Of a stretch of 21,152 bases of DNA, positions 8,650-17,837 are shown piece after piece. The position numbers were made by a program, and so were the translations under genes. The notes under the pieces are model-generated. The model saw nothing but the letters and a program-made list of their open reading frames with translations, was not told the DNA's origin and ran no database searches. The DNA is from Nemertoderma westbladi (taxonomy: Eukaryota; Xenacoelomorpha; Nemertodermatida; Nemertodermatidae), in assembly GCA_032718475.1 (NCBI GenBank), contig JAUCBJ010000456.1, positions 1 through 21,152 on the forward strand, in the 5' to 3' direction. Position 1 is the stretch's first letter. Every line of letters starts with the position of its first letter.

Positions 8650-11392
8650 TTAGTCACATTCAACATCAACAGCAATGCATTTACGTTTTCTGAATCGTGC
8701 TGGGGCATGTTTAAGCCACTCTTTGATGCGATTGTGAACGATTTTCACACCGATACAACGTTCCTCCTGAAACAGAGGAGATGACAAAACAGATTCAGTT
8801 ACCAGTTGAACAAATAAAGTTTCTTTAATTGCAGTTTTCTGAACACCTGCATTGTTTTTTCGATCAAATCCGCACCAGCTAAGTTTTGAAGCGAGTTCTT
8901 CAGTGATTGTGGCCTTTAGAATAGCAGTAGCGGAACCAGTCAAAGTTGAGCCACCAACTAGTTTCAGTCGATTCATCGTGGCTTTATAAGAAGAATCATT
9001 GATGAGTTCCTTGTTCAAATCCTCGAGTTCAGCAACAGTGGCAACTGGTAGATGTATATATTCATTAATATTATTATCAGGGAGCATGACTGCTGCCGGA
9101 TTTATGATGTTACTAAGCAGTTTACTGTGAAACTTCTGTGTTTCAATTATGGTATTTAGTTTATCCATTAATATTTCATACGGCTTTCGACGGGCTTCCG
9201 TACGTGTGCCCTCATTCACATCTCCAGTTCCTGGAGGAGTAAGAGACCCCGAGTTACAACCGGGATTAAGCGGACCGATAGTTCGTGGAGTAAGCGACCC
9301 CGAGTTACAACCAGGATTAAGCGCCTCGACAGTTCCTGGAGTAAGCGACCCCGAGTTACAACCAGGATTAAGCGCCCCGACAGTTCCTGGAGTAAGCGAC
9401 CCCGAGTTACAACCAGGATTAAGCGCCCCGACAGTTCCTGGAGTAAGCGACCCCGAGTTACAACCAGGATTAAGCGCCTCGACAGTTCCTGGAGTAAGCG
9501 ACCCCGAGTTACAACCGGGATTAAGCGGACCGATAGTTCGTGGAGTAAGCGACCCCCCGAGTTACAACCAGGATTAAGCGCCTCGACAGTTCCTGGAGTA
9601 AGCGACCCCGAGTTACAACCAGGATTAAGCGCCCCGACAGTTCCTGGAGTAAGCGACCCCGAGTTACAACCAGGATTAAGCGCCCCGACAGTTCCTGGAG
9701 TAAGCGACCCCGAGTTACAACCAGGATTAAGCGCCCCGACAGTTCCTGGAGTAAGCGACCCCGAGTTACAACCAGGATTAAGCGCCCCGACAGTTCCTGG
9801 ATTAACCGATAACTGGAATCCGGGATCAGTAGTTAATGTCCTCAACTGTTCCTGGTTAATTGTCTGCATCTGCATATTATCCCTATCCCAAGCATCTAGA
9901 ACCTGTACTGCCTCTAGTATACGATCTTCCTAAAACAAAAATAAACAAAAAGGTGATTTTTATACAAACTAATAACTGATGAGATGTACTGAATCGAGGA
10001 ATCGAACCAGATCCATTTGATTCCAATTGAAAAAATAAGTATAGGTACGGTACTTGATTGCAACCTGATTAATATTTTTATTGTCATGGTGCTATATTAA
10101 AAGCCAAACAAGTAGCATATAACCATATAGGGAACTAGGGGCGCTCATAAAGTATGTCACTCACGCACTTGTGGGGGGGGGGGGGGGGGGGGGGGGGGTG
10201 TTCGTCGAGCTTGCGTGACATTTTGTGGCAGAGGGAGGGGGGGGGGGGGGGGGGGTCGACTTTTGTGTCACGGCGATGTTCTATACTTTAATGTTAAGTT
10301 GACTTTGACTTTAACACATTTGTTCACAAAATTTCGCAGCAATAGTTATGGTGTTATAGTGTTTTGTATAAATATAATTTGCACTGCTTTGTCAGTTGTC
10401 CCCTTATTTGACGGAGACCTGATATTGCATGAGTCATGAGTCGGGCTTGATGCCCGACACTAAGATGTCCTAAATAGCAAATATACGAAAATATACGAAA
10501 AATGTGTGAATACTACAGTATAGTGTGTGGGAAGTGGGAACATTATGATGACGGGACGGTACATTATTAGATGAACGTAAAGAACAATTGTGTTAGACAT
10601 ATGGGCTGTATTCTACCTATAAACTCAAAATATTTAAAAATAATGAAGGTCTGCCCTCAACCAATTAGGTAACCCGTTTATTACAGTAGTGATAAATTTA
10701 TATTAATCTAAATAAAGAAAAGTGAAAATCGGACATCCTAATTTAGCCAACCCCATCCAACTCCTGTCCGAAGATGTCCGAATTTCGAAGACCCCCTCGC
10801 CCCCCTCTGACCTCGGACGTCATTTATGGCTGACCCCTAAAATATAAACATGTATTAATTAGCATCAACGTTACTCACTCATTTTACTTACATTATCACT
10901 TTCCAAATCGTCTCCATCACTAGCATTACCAGTATCGAGTTGCCTGTAATCAATACCCTTTTTTCTTCTCAACCCCCTGTGTCTATCGCCCAGCTCATCG
11001 TCTGTTGGTGGTGCTGTACCACTACCACTTTCGGAGCAGTATATTTCGTTTCTCATTACTGCTTCACCAGCAAGTCTTTCAGCCTTCTCAACATTCTCTG
11101 TCAGGGAAAACAATATAATAAATATATAATAACTAGATAAATGTATCAAGATGCCTTTAAATGAACCCACAAATTAATAAATTAAATAATACCCTTTTTT
11201 GTGATCAATTCTCTGAAAAATCAACGAAGCTGAGAGAACAAAGAAAAAGACCTACATAAGGAGATATATGATATACGGATCAGATAACAATAAAGGAAAT
11301 ATTTCAAAATTTAACTAACTTGTAAAAGCCAAAACAGTTCCTCGGTGTTTCGCCCAACTTGACATCTCTACATTACCAAATTCTTTTCGCAT
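8650..11392 (-). CDS. DUF4806-domain protein, three-exon model, frameshifted in its repeat
   Basis: Model: exon 1 11392-11320, exon 2 11097-10892, exon 3 9929-8650. Donors are GTTAGT after 11320 and a perfect GTAAGT after 10892. Acceptors are TTTTCCCTGACAG before 11097 and a T-rich tract ending TTTTAG before 9929. Phases agree at both junctions (codon AAG spans the first; the second is phase 0). Exon 1 carries SSWAKHRGTVLAFTK leading into NVEKAERLAGEA, which resembles the N-terminal part of DUF4806 proteins. Exon 2 is acidic and basic, low complexity. Exon 3 encodes a 17-residue repeat (GTVGALNPGCNSGSLTP, about 11 copies), then the DUF4806 domain at about 9066-8680 (VAELEDLNKEL, LVGGSTLTGSATAILKA, LSWCGF, IKEWLKHAPARF). 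Two extra bases near 9552-9557 break the frame; without them the total is 1557 nt, 518 residues. The domain's function is unknown. A further 5' exon is possible. Confidence 0.72.
9229..9803 (-). repeat. 51-bp coding minisatellite, about 11 copies
   Basis: Tandem 51-bp units within exon 3 of the DUF4806 gene; each encodes the 17 residues GTVGALNPGCNSGSLTP on the minus strand. Variant units (TPRTIGPLNPGC type) occur at positions 1 and 6 counted from the left, each followed by a CGTGG/CCTCGAC unit, pointing to block duplication. The unit at about 9540-9590 has six C instead of four (9552-9557 region), shifting frame by two. The final, domain-proximal unit has a 3-bp insertion that keeps frame. 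Confidence 0.95.
9930..10891 (-). other. Intron 2 of the DUF4806 gene, with two poly-G tracts
   Basis: The intron (962 bp) runs from GTAAGT to a pyrimidine-rich TTTTAG. It contains G homopolymers of 26 (10173-10198) and 19 (10237-10255) bases, C-runs in the sense of the gene. Sequences TCACGCA and TGCGTGA flank the first in inverted orientation. A perfect 7-bp hairpin (GTCGGGC/GCCCGAC) lies at 10440-10458. Nothing coding is supported. Confidence 0.6.
11098..11319 (-). other. Intron 1 of the DUF4806 gene
   Basis: A 222-bp AT-rich intron inferred from the GTTAGT donor and the TTTTCCCTGACAG acceptor. Both ends place codon phases correctly, joining one base to two bases to give a Lys codon. Confidence 0.65.
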
Positions 11393-11589
11393 TGATTCAA
11401 CATTGGCACAACTGTACTACATAAGGTTACTGGCTGACTGGTAAGAAGAAATTTAAGAGTCCAGAGGTTGCAGGATGGAGGCCAGGCAGCCAGGAGGCCA
11501 CCAAACAGGACTGCAGGATATGTTAGGCCAGGCAGGTCAGCAGCCATGTGGTTCAAACGTGAAATGACAATCCTGTCACCTGTCAGCCT

Positions 11590-11677
11590 GTACAGCTGTA
11601 CTCCAGCTCCAGCAGTAGCTGTAGTATGTAGTACTGTAGTACCGCACCGGTCTGCCGGTACTACTACTGCGTACTAC
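11590..11677. repeat. GTAC-rich inverted repeats upstream of the DUF4806 gene
   Basis: GTACAGCTGTAC (11590-11601) is a perfect 12-bp palindrome. A larger imperfect stem pairs 11621-11644 with 11656-11677 (GTAGTA...GTAGTACCG against CGGTACTAC...), loop of 11 bases. It lies 230-285 bp upstream of the predicted exon 1 ATG. Function unknown. Confidence 0.55.
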
Positions 11678-11749
11678 TAATTTAAATATACTGTACTCGT
11701 ACTGTAGTCAGTCAGTAGGTAAGTCTGTAAGTGGTAAGTAGATGTGTCA

Positions 11750-12093
11750 TTAAGACACGTGTTCAAGACGTAATTTTAGGTAATTATTTCCACCATGAAA
11801 AGCATCACACAGATACGTGCCGTCAAGACGTCATTTTAGGTAATTATTTCCACCATGAAAAATATCACACAGATACGTGCCATCAAGACGTGTTCAACAC
11901 GTCATTTTAGGTAATTTTATCCACCATGTATAAGTCTCATACAGGAACGTGTCAACAAGACGTGTTCAAGACGTAATTTTACGTAATTACATCAACCATC
12001 AAAACGATGAGTTCTTGCAACAAACATAATTGACGTAAAATGACGTCCACATACCTGTTAAGGTGTAAAAATAGACGTCAAATGCTTATAGGG
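11750..12093. repeat. Right ACGT-core array with 60-bp tandem units
   Basis: I count 14 ACGT cores in about 330 bp. Units starting AAGACGT at 11765, 11825 and 11885 repeat at 60 bp (GACGT, then ATTTTAGGTAATTATTTCC, then CACACAGATACGTGCC), followed by a longer unit near 11947. Cores alternate between CACGTGTT, GACGTCAT, TACGTGCC and GACGTAAT. The array ends in ATGCTTATAGGG (12082-12093), the exact inverse of the 12-mer that opens the left array at 5555. It may be a subterminal region of a large element, or an upstream regulatory cluster 360-700 bp from the DUF4806 start. Confidence 0.7.
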
Positions 12094-13439
12094 CTATGCG
12101 CCTGTATGTTCCCCTTTTTTTAATATTTGTAATTATATCCACATCTACATCATCATGATTCTTTTTAGTGTGCACTCCCATAAAAACTTATTTGTTCAAA
12201 CCAAACCGTTTCTCTTCTAATGTTTTTAGTATACAATACCATAATTTTAAAGTCCTACAGCTACATCTTACCGTAATCTAATATCTCAAACGATAAAACC
12301 GAATATTCTACAGTGTAGGCCTACTGTAATTAATTATAAATAATGAATAAATTTGTAAATACTTGTTTCAGTTTCGATTGTACTGTTGTGTGTAACGTTT
12401 AACGTATTGCCTATGTTTTTAATATTTTTACTGTATTTTGATGTCAATAAACAATTCCAATTCCATTCCTAACTTCAGTAGGGCCTAAATAAGAAAGTCT
12501 TCTGTCCGACCTACGTAGAAACCGAAACGTAAAAAGTATCACCCTTATGAACTATAATATCTGAAAATGTACTGTTGTAGGCAACTTATAGGAAATATCG
12601 TAGTGCCGGGTACTGTAATAAGCCACAGTACATAGATATCAGCACAGCACCCTGTAACAAATAAAAACTATTACCATCACATAACGAGCTTAAATGAATT
12701 TGTAACTTGTGCTATTGAATCCCGTTTATTGTGTGCCATAGTTAAGCTAAACCTTCCCATTAATTGATAATTAACATAGATGATAACTCAGTTAGAACTA
12801 ATTCTGGAACTTATTATTTATTGGGTACGTACCCCTCCGCGTCAAAACTTCTATTTTTTTTTATTATTTAATCTAGAGAAGAATTTAATGAGGATTTCAA
12901 ATCTGTAAACTGCTTCTTTTTGTTCTCAAGTCATCGTAAACAGACCATAAACAGATAATTTTCGCGTGGTTTATACCTTGAAGGCAGTTATCTCTGAACG
13001 AAATTTTTAATTTACAAATTACTACTCCTCCGCCATTTTCCAACCACATTTATATATTTTGGGTCATTCGAAAGGGTTTCGGTGGTTCTTTAAAAGTCAT
13101 CGTATGGAATTTTTATAAATATTTCCATTTTGTTATCCTTATTACAGATAGGGGTGGAAACTGGATGCTGGAACTGGATGAGTTTCCCCCCCCCCCCCCC
13201 CCCCTGTCTCCCTTATGAAGTGTTTTATAGCGTTTATTTCTATTCTATAAAATGTACAGGTACTAATTCGTTTACTGTTTTGGTTAGATTCAGCCCTTCT
13301 GTAATCATGGTTTTTAGTGTAAACCAACACATCTAGTATTTGTCTACCTTCATGTTGTTTTTGTTCTTAATTACCTAATGACTAATTTCTGTATTAAATA
13401 CAATAAATTAAAACATATCAAATATATTTTATCCGCCCT
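12094..13439. other. AT-rich intergenic region with poly-C tract
   Basis: No gene supported. A C homopolymer follows GAGTTT at about 13185-13204. One TAGGCCTA octamer (12316-12323). AATAAA-like strings occur on both strands without an associated coding region. Confidence 0.4.
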
Positions 13440-13453
13440 ATGTAATACTGCTA

Positions 13454-15141
13454 CTATGTCGAGCGAACTCGGACAGTGGAATTGAGATCCTTCCAGGCTT
13501 CCCGATTCTCCATAGTTGTCGCAATTTCGTTTCTCCCAAGTTCAGTATCCCTTTCAATCTGGTCTATATATGTTATGGCCGGTCGTCCACGACTACGCTT
13601 TCAATGTGTTGGTTGCCAGAAAAGTAGATCTGGTATGATCTCGTCTTTACTTCGCCAGCAGTGCCCACTGAATCGTAATCTGCGTTCACGGAGGGTGGTT
13701 GATACAGGTGGTATAGTACCATAGTGCTCGGGGTTTGTCATGTTCCAGGTTCCAGCTGGTGTTTAGGGCTGCCCTTAGTAGTCTTCTTTAGCAACCATCA
13801 ATTCGGTGTTCAAGTAATTTCGTCAGTGTCCAGGTCTCACCCCATATAAAAGTACACTTTCCACTGTGGCTCGAAATAACTTAGTCTTCAGGTGCCTGGA
13901 GAGATCTGAATTCCAGATCGTATCCATTTTTGATAGAGCCATCCATTCCTTTACAGTACTTTTCTAACTTCTGTCTTTTTTATTTTTTTGCTACTCTCTA
14001 TCCATGACCCAAGGTACTGGACTGGAAGTCGTCGATCTTCCTTAGTTGATTATTATCAATTGTTGTCATGTTCCCAATAACATTAAAAGTCATGAATTCG
14101 GTCTTGATAGCATTTATATACAATCCAACCTCCTTAGCAGCACTCTCCACTTTATTCAGTAGACGCTGTGCATCTGCTAGCGTATTAGATAGCATGGCAA
14201 TGTCATCCGCAAAGTCGGTGTCTGTGACTGCGTTGTTGTAGTGTGAATCCCAGATCTTCACCCTTGTGGCCGTCCTCATTGCTTAATCCAGTACAATTAC
14301 AAATAGTAATGGTGCTAATGTGTCACCTTGCAGTACGCCAGCCAGGATTGAGAAAAACTCAGTTTCACCATCTGGTGAGAGTACCTGCGCTTCTGTGTCA
14401 CAATATAACAATCCAATGCCAGCCACAATTACCTCTATGGATTGAGTCGAATGCTTTCTTGAAGTCCACAAAATAAAGATAGGCGGGGAGATTCTTAGAC
14501 TTAATTCCTTCAATCAGTCTCCGTAGTGCAAGTATCTGAGCTGTTGTTGATCTATTTGGTCGAAATCCGTTTCGGCTCTTACGCAGGTGATTCTCTATGT
14601 GAGGTCTAATTCTGTATAGAATCATTTTGTTGTTTGGCAGCTACCACACAAGCAGACACGTCTCCTTTCTTAGGGAGAGGCTTTAGTTGACCTTTAGACC
14701 AAATTGGTGGTGGCTTTTCCCCTTTTAACATCCGGTTGCAAACATTCAATAATGGTCTGTTTAGCACTCCGGTTTTCCATACCTCCGCTGGGATTTCATC
14801 TAATCCACTCGCTTTATTATTGGACATGCTTTTAATGCTTCTTTGGAGTTCGGCAGGTGTGAAGTCCCCTGTTTCTATAGGTAGTGTCTTGTCATATATT
14901 TTCCTTGTAGGGCGACCTCGATGTTTGGTGGCTGCCCAAGCAAGTTGCTGAAATGATCTTTCCATTTCCCAACACGTTCTTCAGGACTATCAGCTTTGAG
15001 GCGTCCCATAGCACAAATTTTTCGACCAGATACCTCATTTACAGTTTGCCAGGTAAGTCTTGATTGTGGCTGTATGTGAGCAGTTGTAATTTCTTCAATC
15101 GAAGTTGTAGGCCAATTTAAGATCTTCCTTAGCTTTCTCAA
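13454..15141 (-). pseudogene. LINE reverse transcriptase, broken by frameshifts and a stop
   Basis: Recognisable reverse transcriptase segments in order: NNKASGLDEIPAEVWK (about 14820-14770), KPLPKKGDVS, NGFRPNRSTTAQILALR, the palm motif YFVDFKKAFDSI, LQGDTLAPLLFVIVLD, and the catalytic box as FADDIAMLSN. After that come LFRATVESVLLYG (about 13880-13840) and LRERRLRFSGHCWRSKDEI (about 13690-13635), typical of the C-terminal region of these elements. They occupy several different frames, so the gene cannot be translated. The catalytic Asp-Asp is kept, so decay appears to be by indels and not by loss of that site. Confidence 0.88.
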
Positions 15142-15208
15142 CCTTGTTGATGTTTTCGGTTGTTCGATTTATTACTTTGTCGGCCCTCTTACAAGTAACC
15201 TCAAAGTC

Positions 15209-15770
15209 TTACCATGGCACATATTGTTTTCGTTTGGGCTTCGGGGGGATATGCCTCTTAGCTGATTCCTTGTGGGCTGTTATTATATTCTGGTATATTG
15301 AATCGGTGGATTGGTCTTCATCCATTGACTGAAGTGCTTCAAAGCGGTTTTGAACTTCTACTGTATAAGCATCCTTTACTGCATTGTCAGTTCGGAGTTT
15401 CTCCCAGTCATAGTTGATTCGCTTGCTTGTCCTGGGTTTGCTCGTTCTCAAACTGAGTCTGATCTCTGCAGTCACAATTCTGTGGTCCGAACAAATTAGG
15501 TTGAACGAGCTATATGTCTCGCAGTTAATCACGCAGTTAATAAGTCCAGTCAGATCTTCATAAAACTTGACTGCTTGTTCTGGCTCTGATGCATTGGTTG
15601 GAGTTTGGACTGTTGCAACATATTACGGTTTCTTGGGATTCCCATCAAATGTTGCGATCATGACCCTTGAATTTATAGATTCGATGTTGTTTATGTCTGC
15701 AAATGGGCTTGCAGAATTCCTACTCCACAAATTGATACATTGGAATCGTCCTATGTACTGAAATAATTTG
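15209..15770 (-). pseudogene. LINE endonuclease C-terminal remnant and linker
   Basis: Minus-strand residues RVMIATFDGNP and AVKFYEDLTGLI match the middle of LINE apurinic-type endonucleases. They are followed almost directly by INCETYSSFNLICSDHR, the end of the domain with its SDHR motif. The catalytic stretch that should lie between (GGDFNA, then the strand before QIDYI) is absent. At the junction the 10-mer CGCAGTTAAT occurs twice (15520-15529 and 15532-15541). A basic linker (KRINYDWEKLRTDNAVKDAY...) continues to about 15209. Confidence 0.8.
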
Positions 15771-15780
15771 TTGTGTCAAA

Positions 15781-17737
15781 AGAGAGTTTTTCTTATTTTT
15801 TTTTGTTTCTACAATAATGAATCTAGTCGGCACATAAGAGTTGTATTTGTATGTTTTTTCTATATTGTCTATTTAAACTGGTGTCCGCTTTCGCGCAGGT
15901 ACTAGTGATTAAACGGGATCCCTATCCCAAAAAACCGGGATCCCGGCAAAAAATGGAATCCCGGTCCCGAACCTGACTTTTTTAACCGGGATCCTGAAGT
16001 ATAATTTTTGTGGGAATAGTTTATTATGGAAAGCCTTATATCGAATTTATGGTTATATAGAATAGGTCGCTGTTATCCCTATCATAATTAGTTATTATTA
16101 TCCAGCGGTGACCATAACCTAACCAACCCAATATGCAATGTAGCAGCAAGAAATAAAATGAAATGAAATAAATAATCAATTAAATTACGTGATTTCTATA
16201 CTGTCTTTTTGGAAACAAATAGAAAATTCACAAAAACAAAATAAATCGAGCACAGCGAGAGAGGATCACAACTACACAGAATACGGGTATATAAATCAAT
16301 AGAAAATCTTAAATATATAACCAGATAAACCGTCACAAGTACAAGACGACACTATTGGTGATGAAATTCCTAGGGAAAGTAACAGATAGTAGAACTAACA
16401 GGTAATAAATTATATGAATATGAAAGGAAAAACCGTAAATACACTATAACACAACATGTTATATGACTGACCTCTGGCAAAACTTTATGCTCTGAATGAG
16501 ACGCTATGTTTTATTAAAATATATCAACTCCCAGCTGAACAAAATAGTGTTAAAATATTGGAATGAGAATAACTGTTTAGTGTTTATATATTTTATAGAG
16601 CAGCTGATGGGTTTGAGGTTACGAGTAGATTAAAGAGTTCAGTCACATATATACTCGTACTATATAAACATTGACATACCGGTACCCAAGTAACTTTCTA
16701 GCACATACAGACGGATCAGACATACAAAACCGTTATCTATAAATAAACAACAATAACAGAGAAAACGGAGCAATCATTCGGTATTATTTCGGCAAGCAAG
16801 ATTTTATTAATAAAGCCATCTCTTATTTTATAAAATAATAATTACTAAAAGAACCAACTATAATTTACAACTAATATATAATGTAAATTATCTACATTCA
16901 TGAAAATTGTTACTTCATAATTGGTTACATGGGATCGAATCGAAATCATTGGGTTTTCCATTAAATATAATAATTACAAACCCGAGTAATTAAACAATCA
17001 CTCAAGATCTACACTGGGTAATTAATAGTAGACATAACATAATTAATACGACCTATATTTATTTCAAATTATGAGGGAAGGTTAGTTAACTAATGTCCAA
17101 AACACCAAATAGTCGATAAATCCAAAATTAAAAAAAAGCGATCACATTCAAATTATAAAATATCTGCACTTCGATTACTATAATTTGCAGATCGTAACAA
17201 CATCACAAGCGAAAGATCATATATTTCTCTAGACAAGACAGAAAAACAATTGCCTCTATAAATAATTATTACACAATTTATACCGAATATAAAGACTAGC
17301 ACCTGTTTACACAGAGGTGGAGCTGTAATTAAGTCTAAAGGGTGTAGAATAAATTATTATGGATATTATAACATATGCAATAAGCTGATAACCGCATCTA
17401 CAATATAAGAACAGACATACTACATCGGTACTTCACATCGTACCGGTATGTCTGTATGTATAATGTATGGTTCTGTTTTCTGCACTTTTCCGTTTCTTAC
17501 ACTCATCGCCACCAAATCGTATTGACATACAACGATATCATCTACGAATACATGAAATGAATACTCTAAGGCGTAACAGGTCAACACATCATCTTTACAA
17601 CTAAATATTGGATTAGTTTATTTATACTTAATAAGTGGATGAGAAACAACAGAATAAATTAGTCTTTAAGTTAGGCCTAGTGATCATAAATTTAGATTTA
17701 TATAGAGACATTTAAAACATCAGAATTATTTATATTA
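15781..17737. other. AT-rich intergenic region with a GGGATCCC cluster
   Basis: No gene or RNA recognised. At 15914-15994 several GGGATCC-type strings cluster, including the perfect palindrome CCGGGATCCCGG (15935-15946). AATAAA on the minus strand at 17617-17622 is about 215 bases past the CSD copy 2 stop and is a candidate poly(A) signal. Octamers TACCGGTA occur at 16677, 17441 and 17736. Confidence 0.45.
17617..17622 (-). terminator. Candidate poly(A) signal AATAAA for CSD copy 2
   Basis: Minus-strand AATAAA about 215 bases past the stop codon of CSD copy 2, in AT-rich sequence. Strand and distance fit; no further support. Confidence 0.3.
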
Positions 17738-17837
17738 CCGGTAACAATTTCTAATTGGCTTTTCATATAATCGGCAGCTCCAGATTAAAGAGATTCGCGA
17801 GTCTGTACTCTGAATCCGATCAGATTGAGTTGCCATT

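Larger units (their letters stand above)
5555..12093. mobile_element. Candidate large element bracketed by inverted ACGT arrays (DUF4806 cargo)
   Basis: The two ACGT-rich arrays are inverted relative to each other, and both outer ends carry CCCTATAAGCAT leading into ACGTCT-type sites. Everything between them is the DUF4806 gene, its two minisatellites and AT-rich spacer. TGCGC occurs outside both ends (5545-5549 and 12097-12101) in direct orientation, but not immediately next to the 12-mers, so a target duplication is only a weak candidate. No recognisable transposase lies inside. Alternative: two copies of a dispersed repeat, or unrelated promoter clusters. Confidence 0.35.
13440..15780 (-). 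mobile_element. Degenerate, 5'-truncated non-LTR retrotransposon (LINE)
   Basis: Read on the minus strand, the pieces appear in the order of an endonuclease-reverse transcriptase polyprotein: endonuclease remnant (15780-15400), linker (15400-14990), reverse transcriptase (14900-14000), and a C-terminal region ending at TAG 13454-13456. Several frameshifts and an in-frame TGA (in the HG-RSRGRP-type segment near 13605) make it inactive. The 5' part, including the catalytic start of the endonuclease and any ORF1, is missing. The clade (RTE-like or Jockey/CR1 group) cannot be decided by eye. No target-site duplication was identified. Confidence 0.88.

Noticed and set aside
6337-8784. 815-residue plus-strand ORF of LPTHTHHITF repeats
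   Set aside because: It is the 30-bp minisatellite read through. The unit is a multiple of three and lacks plus-strand stops in every frame; the 4-bp insertions change frame repeatedly without any stop. No domain and no reason to think it is translated.
9216-9556. Out-of-frame reading LLQELSRRLILVVTRGR repeats as the true protein
   Set aside because: This frame only arises after the 2-bp insertion and ends at once at 9216. The GCNSGSLTP frame is open on both sides and leads into DUF4806.
9149-9577. 142-residue plus-strand repeat ORF
   Set aside because: Antisense of the 51-bp coding repeat; the minus strand continues into a recognisable DUF4806 domain and the plus strand does not.
6354-9803. 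CRISPR-like arrays
   Set aside because: Repeats are contiguous with no unique spacers, and the DNA is eukaryotic. They are minisatellites.
9998-10008. Perfect B-box string GGTTCGATTCC on the minus strand
   Set aside because: No convincing A box at tRNA spacing and no stem pairing; not enough for a tRNA or SINE call.
10215-10439. 74-residue plus ORF starting in poly-G
   Set aside because: Glycine run comes from the homopolymer; lies in the predicted intron on the opposite strand.
11368-11680. Overlapping 62-residue minus and 70-residue plus ORFs
   Set aside because: No family resemblance; the minus one is a different frame over predicted exon 1 and its upstream GTAC-rich repeats.
5545-12101. 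TGCGC as a target-site duplication of the candidate large element
   Set aside because: The copies are separated from the shared 12-mers by five and three unmatched bases, so it is not a clean duplication. Kept only as a weak note.
13476-13724. 82-residue plus ORF, and other plus ORFs at 14243, 14736, 15144, 15567
   Set aside because: Antisense of the LINE coding pieces, whose minus-strand translations show reverse transcriptase and endonuclease motifs.
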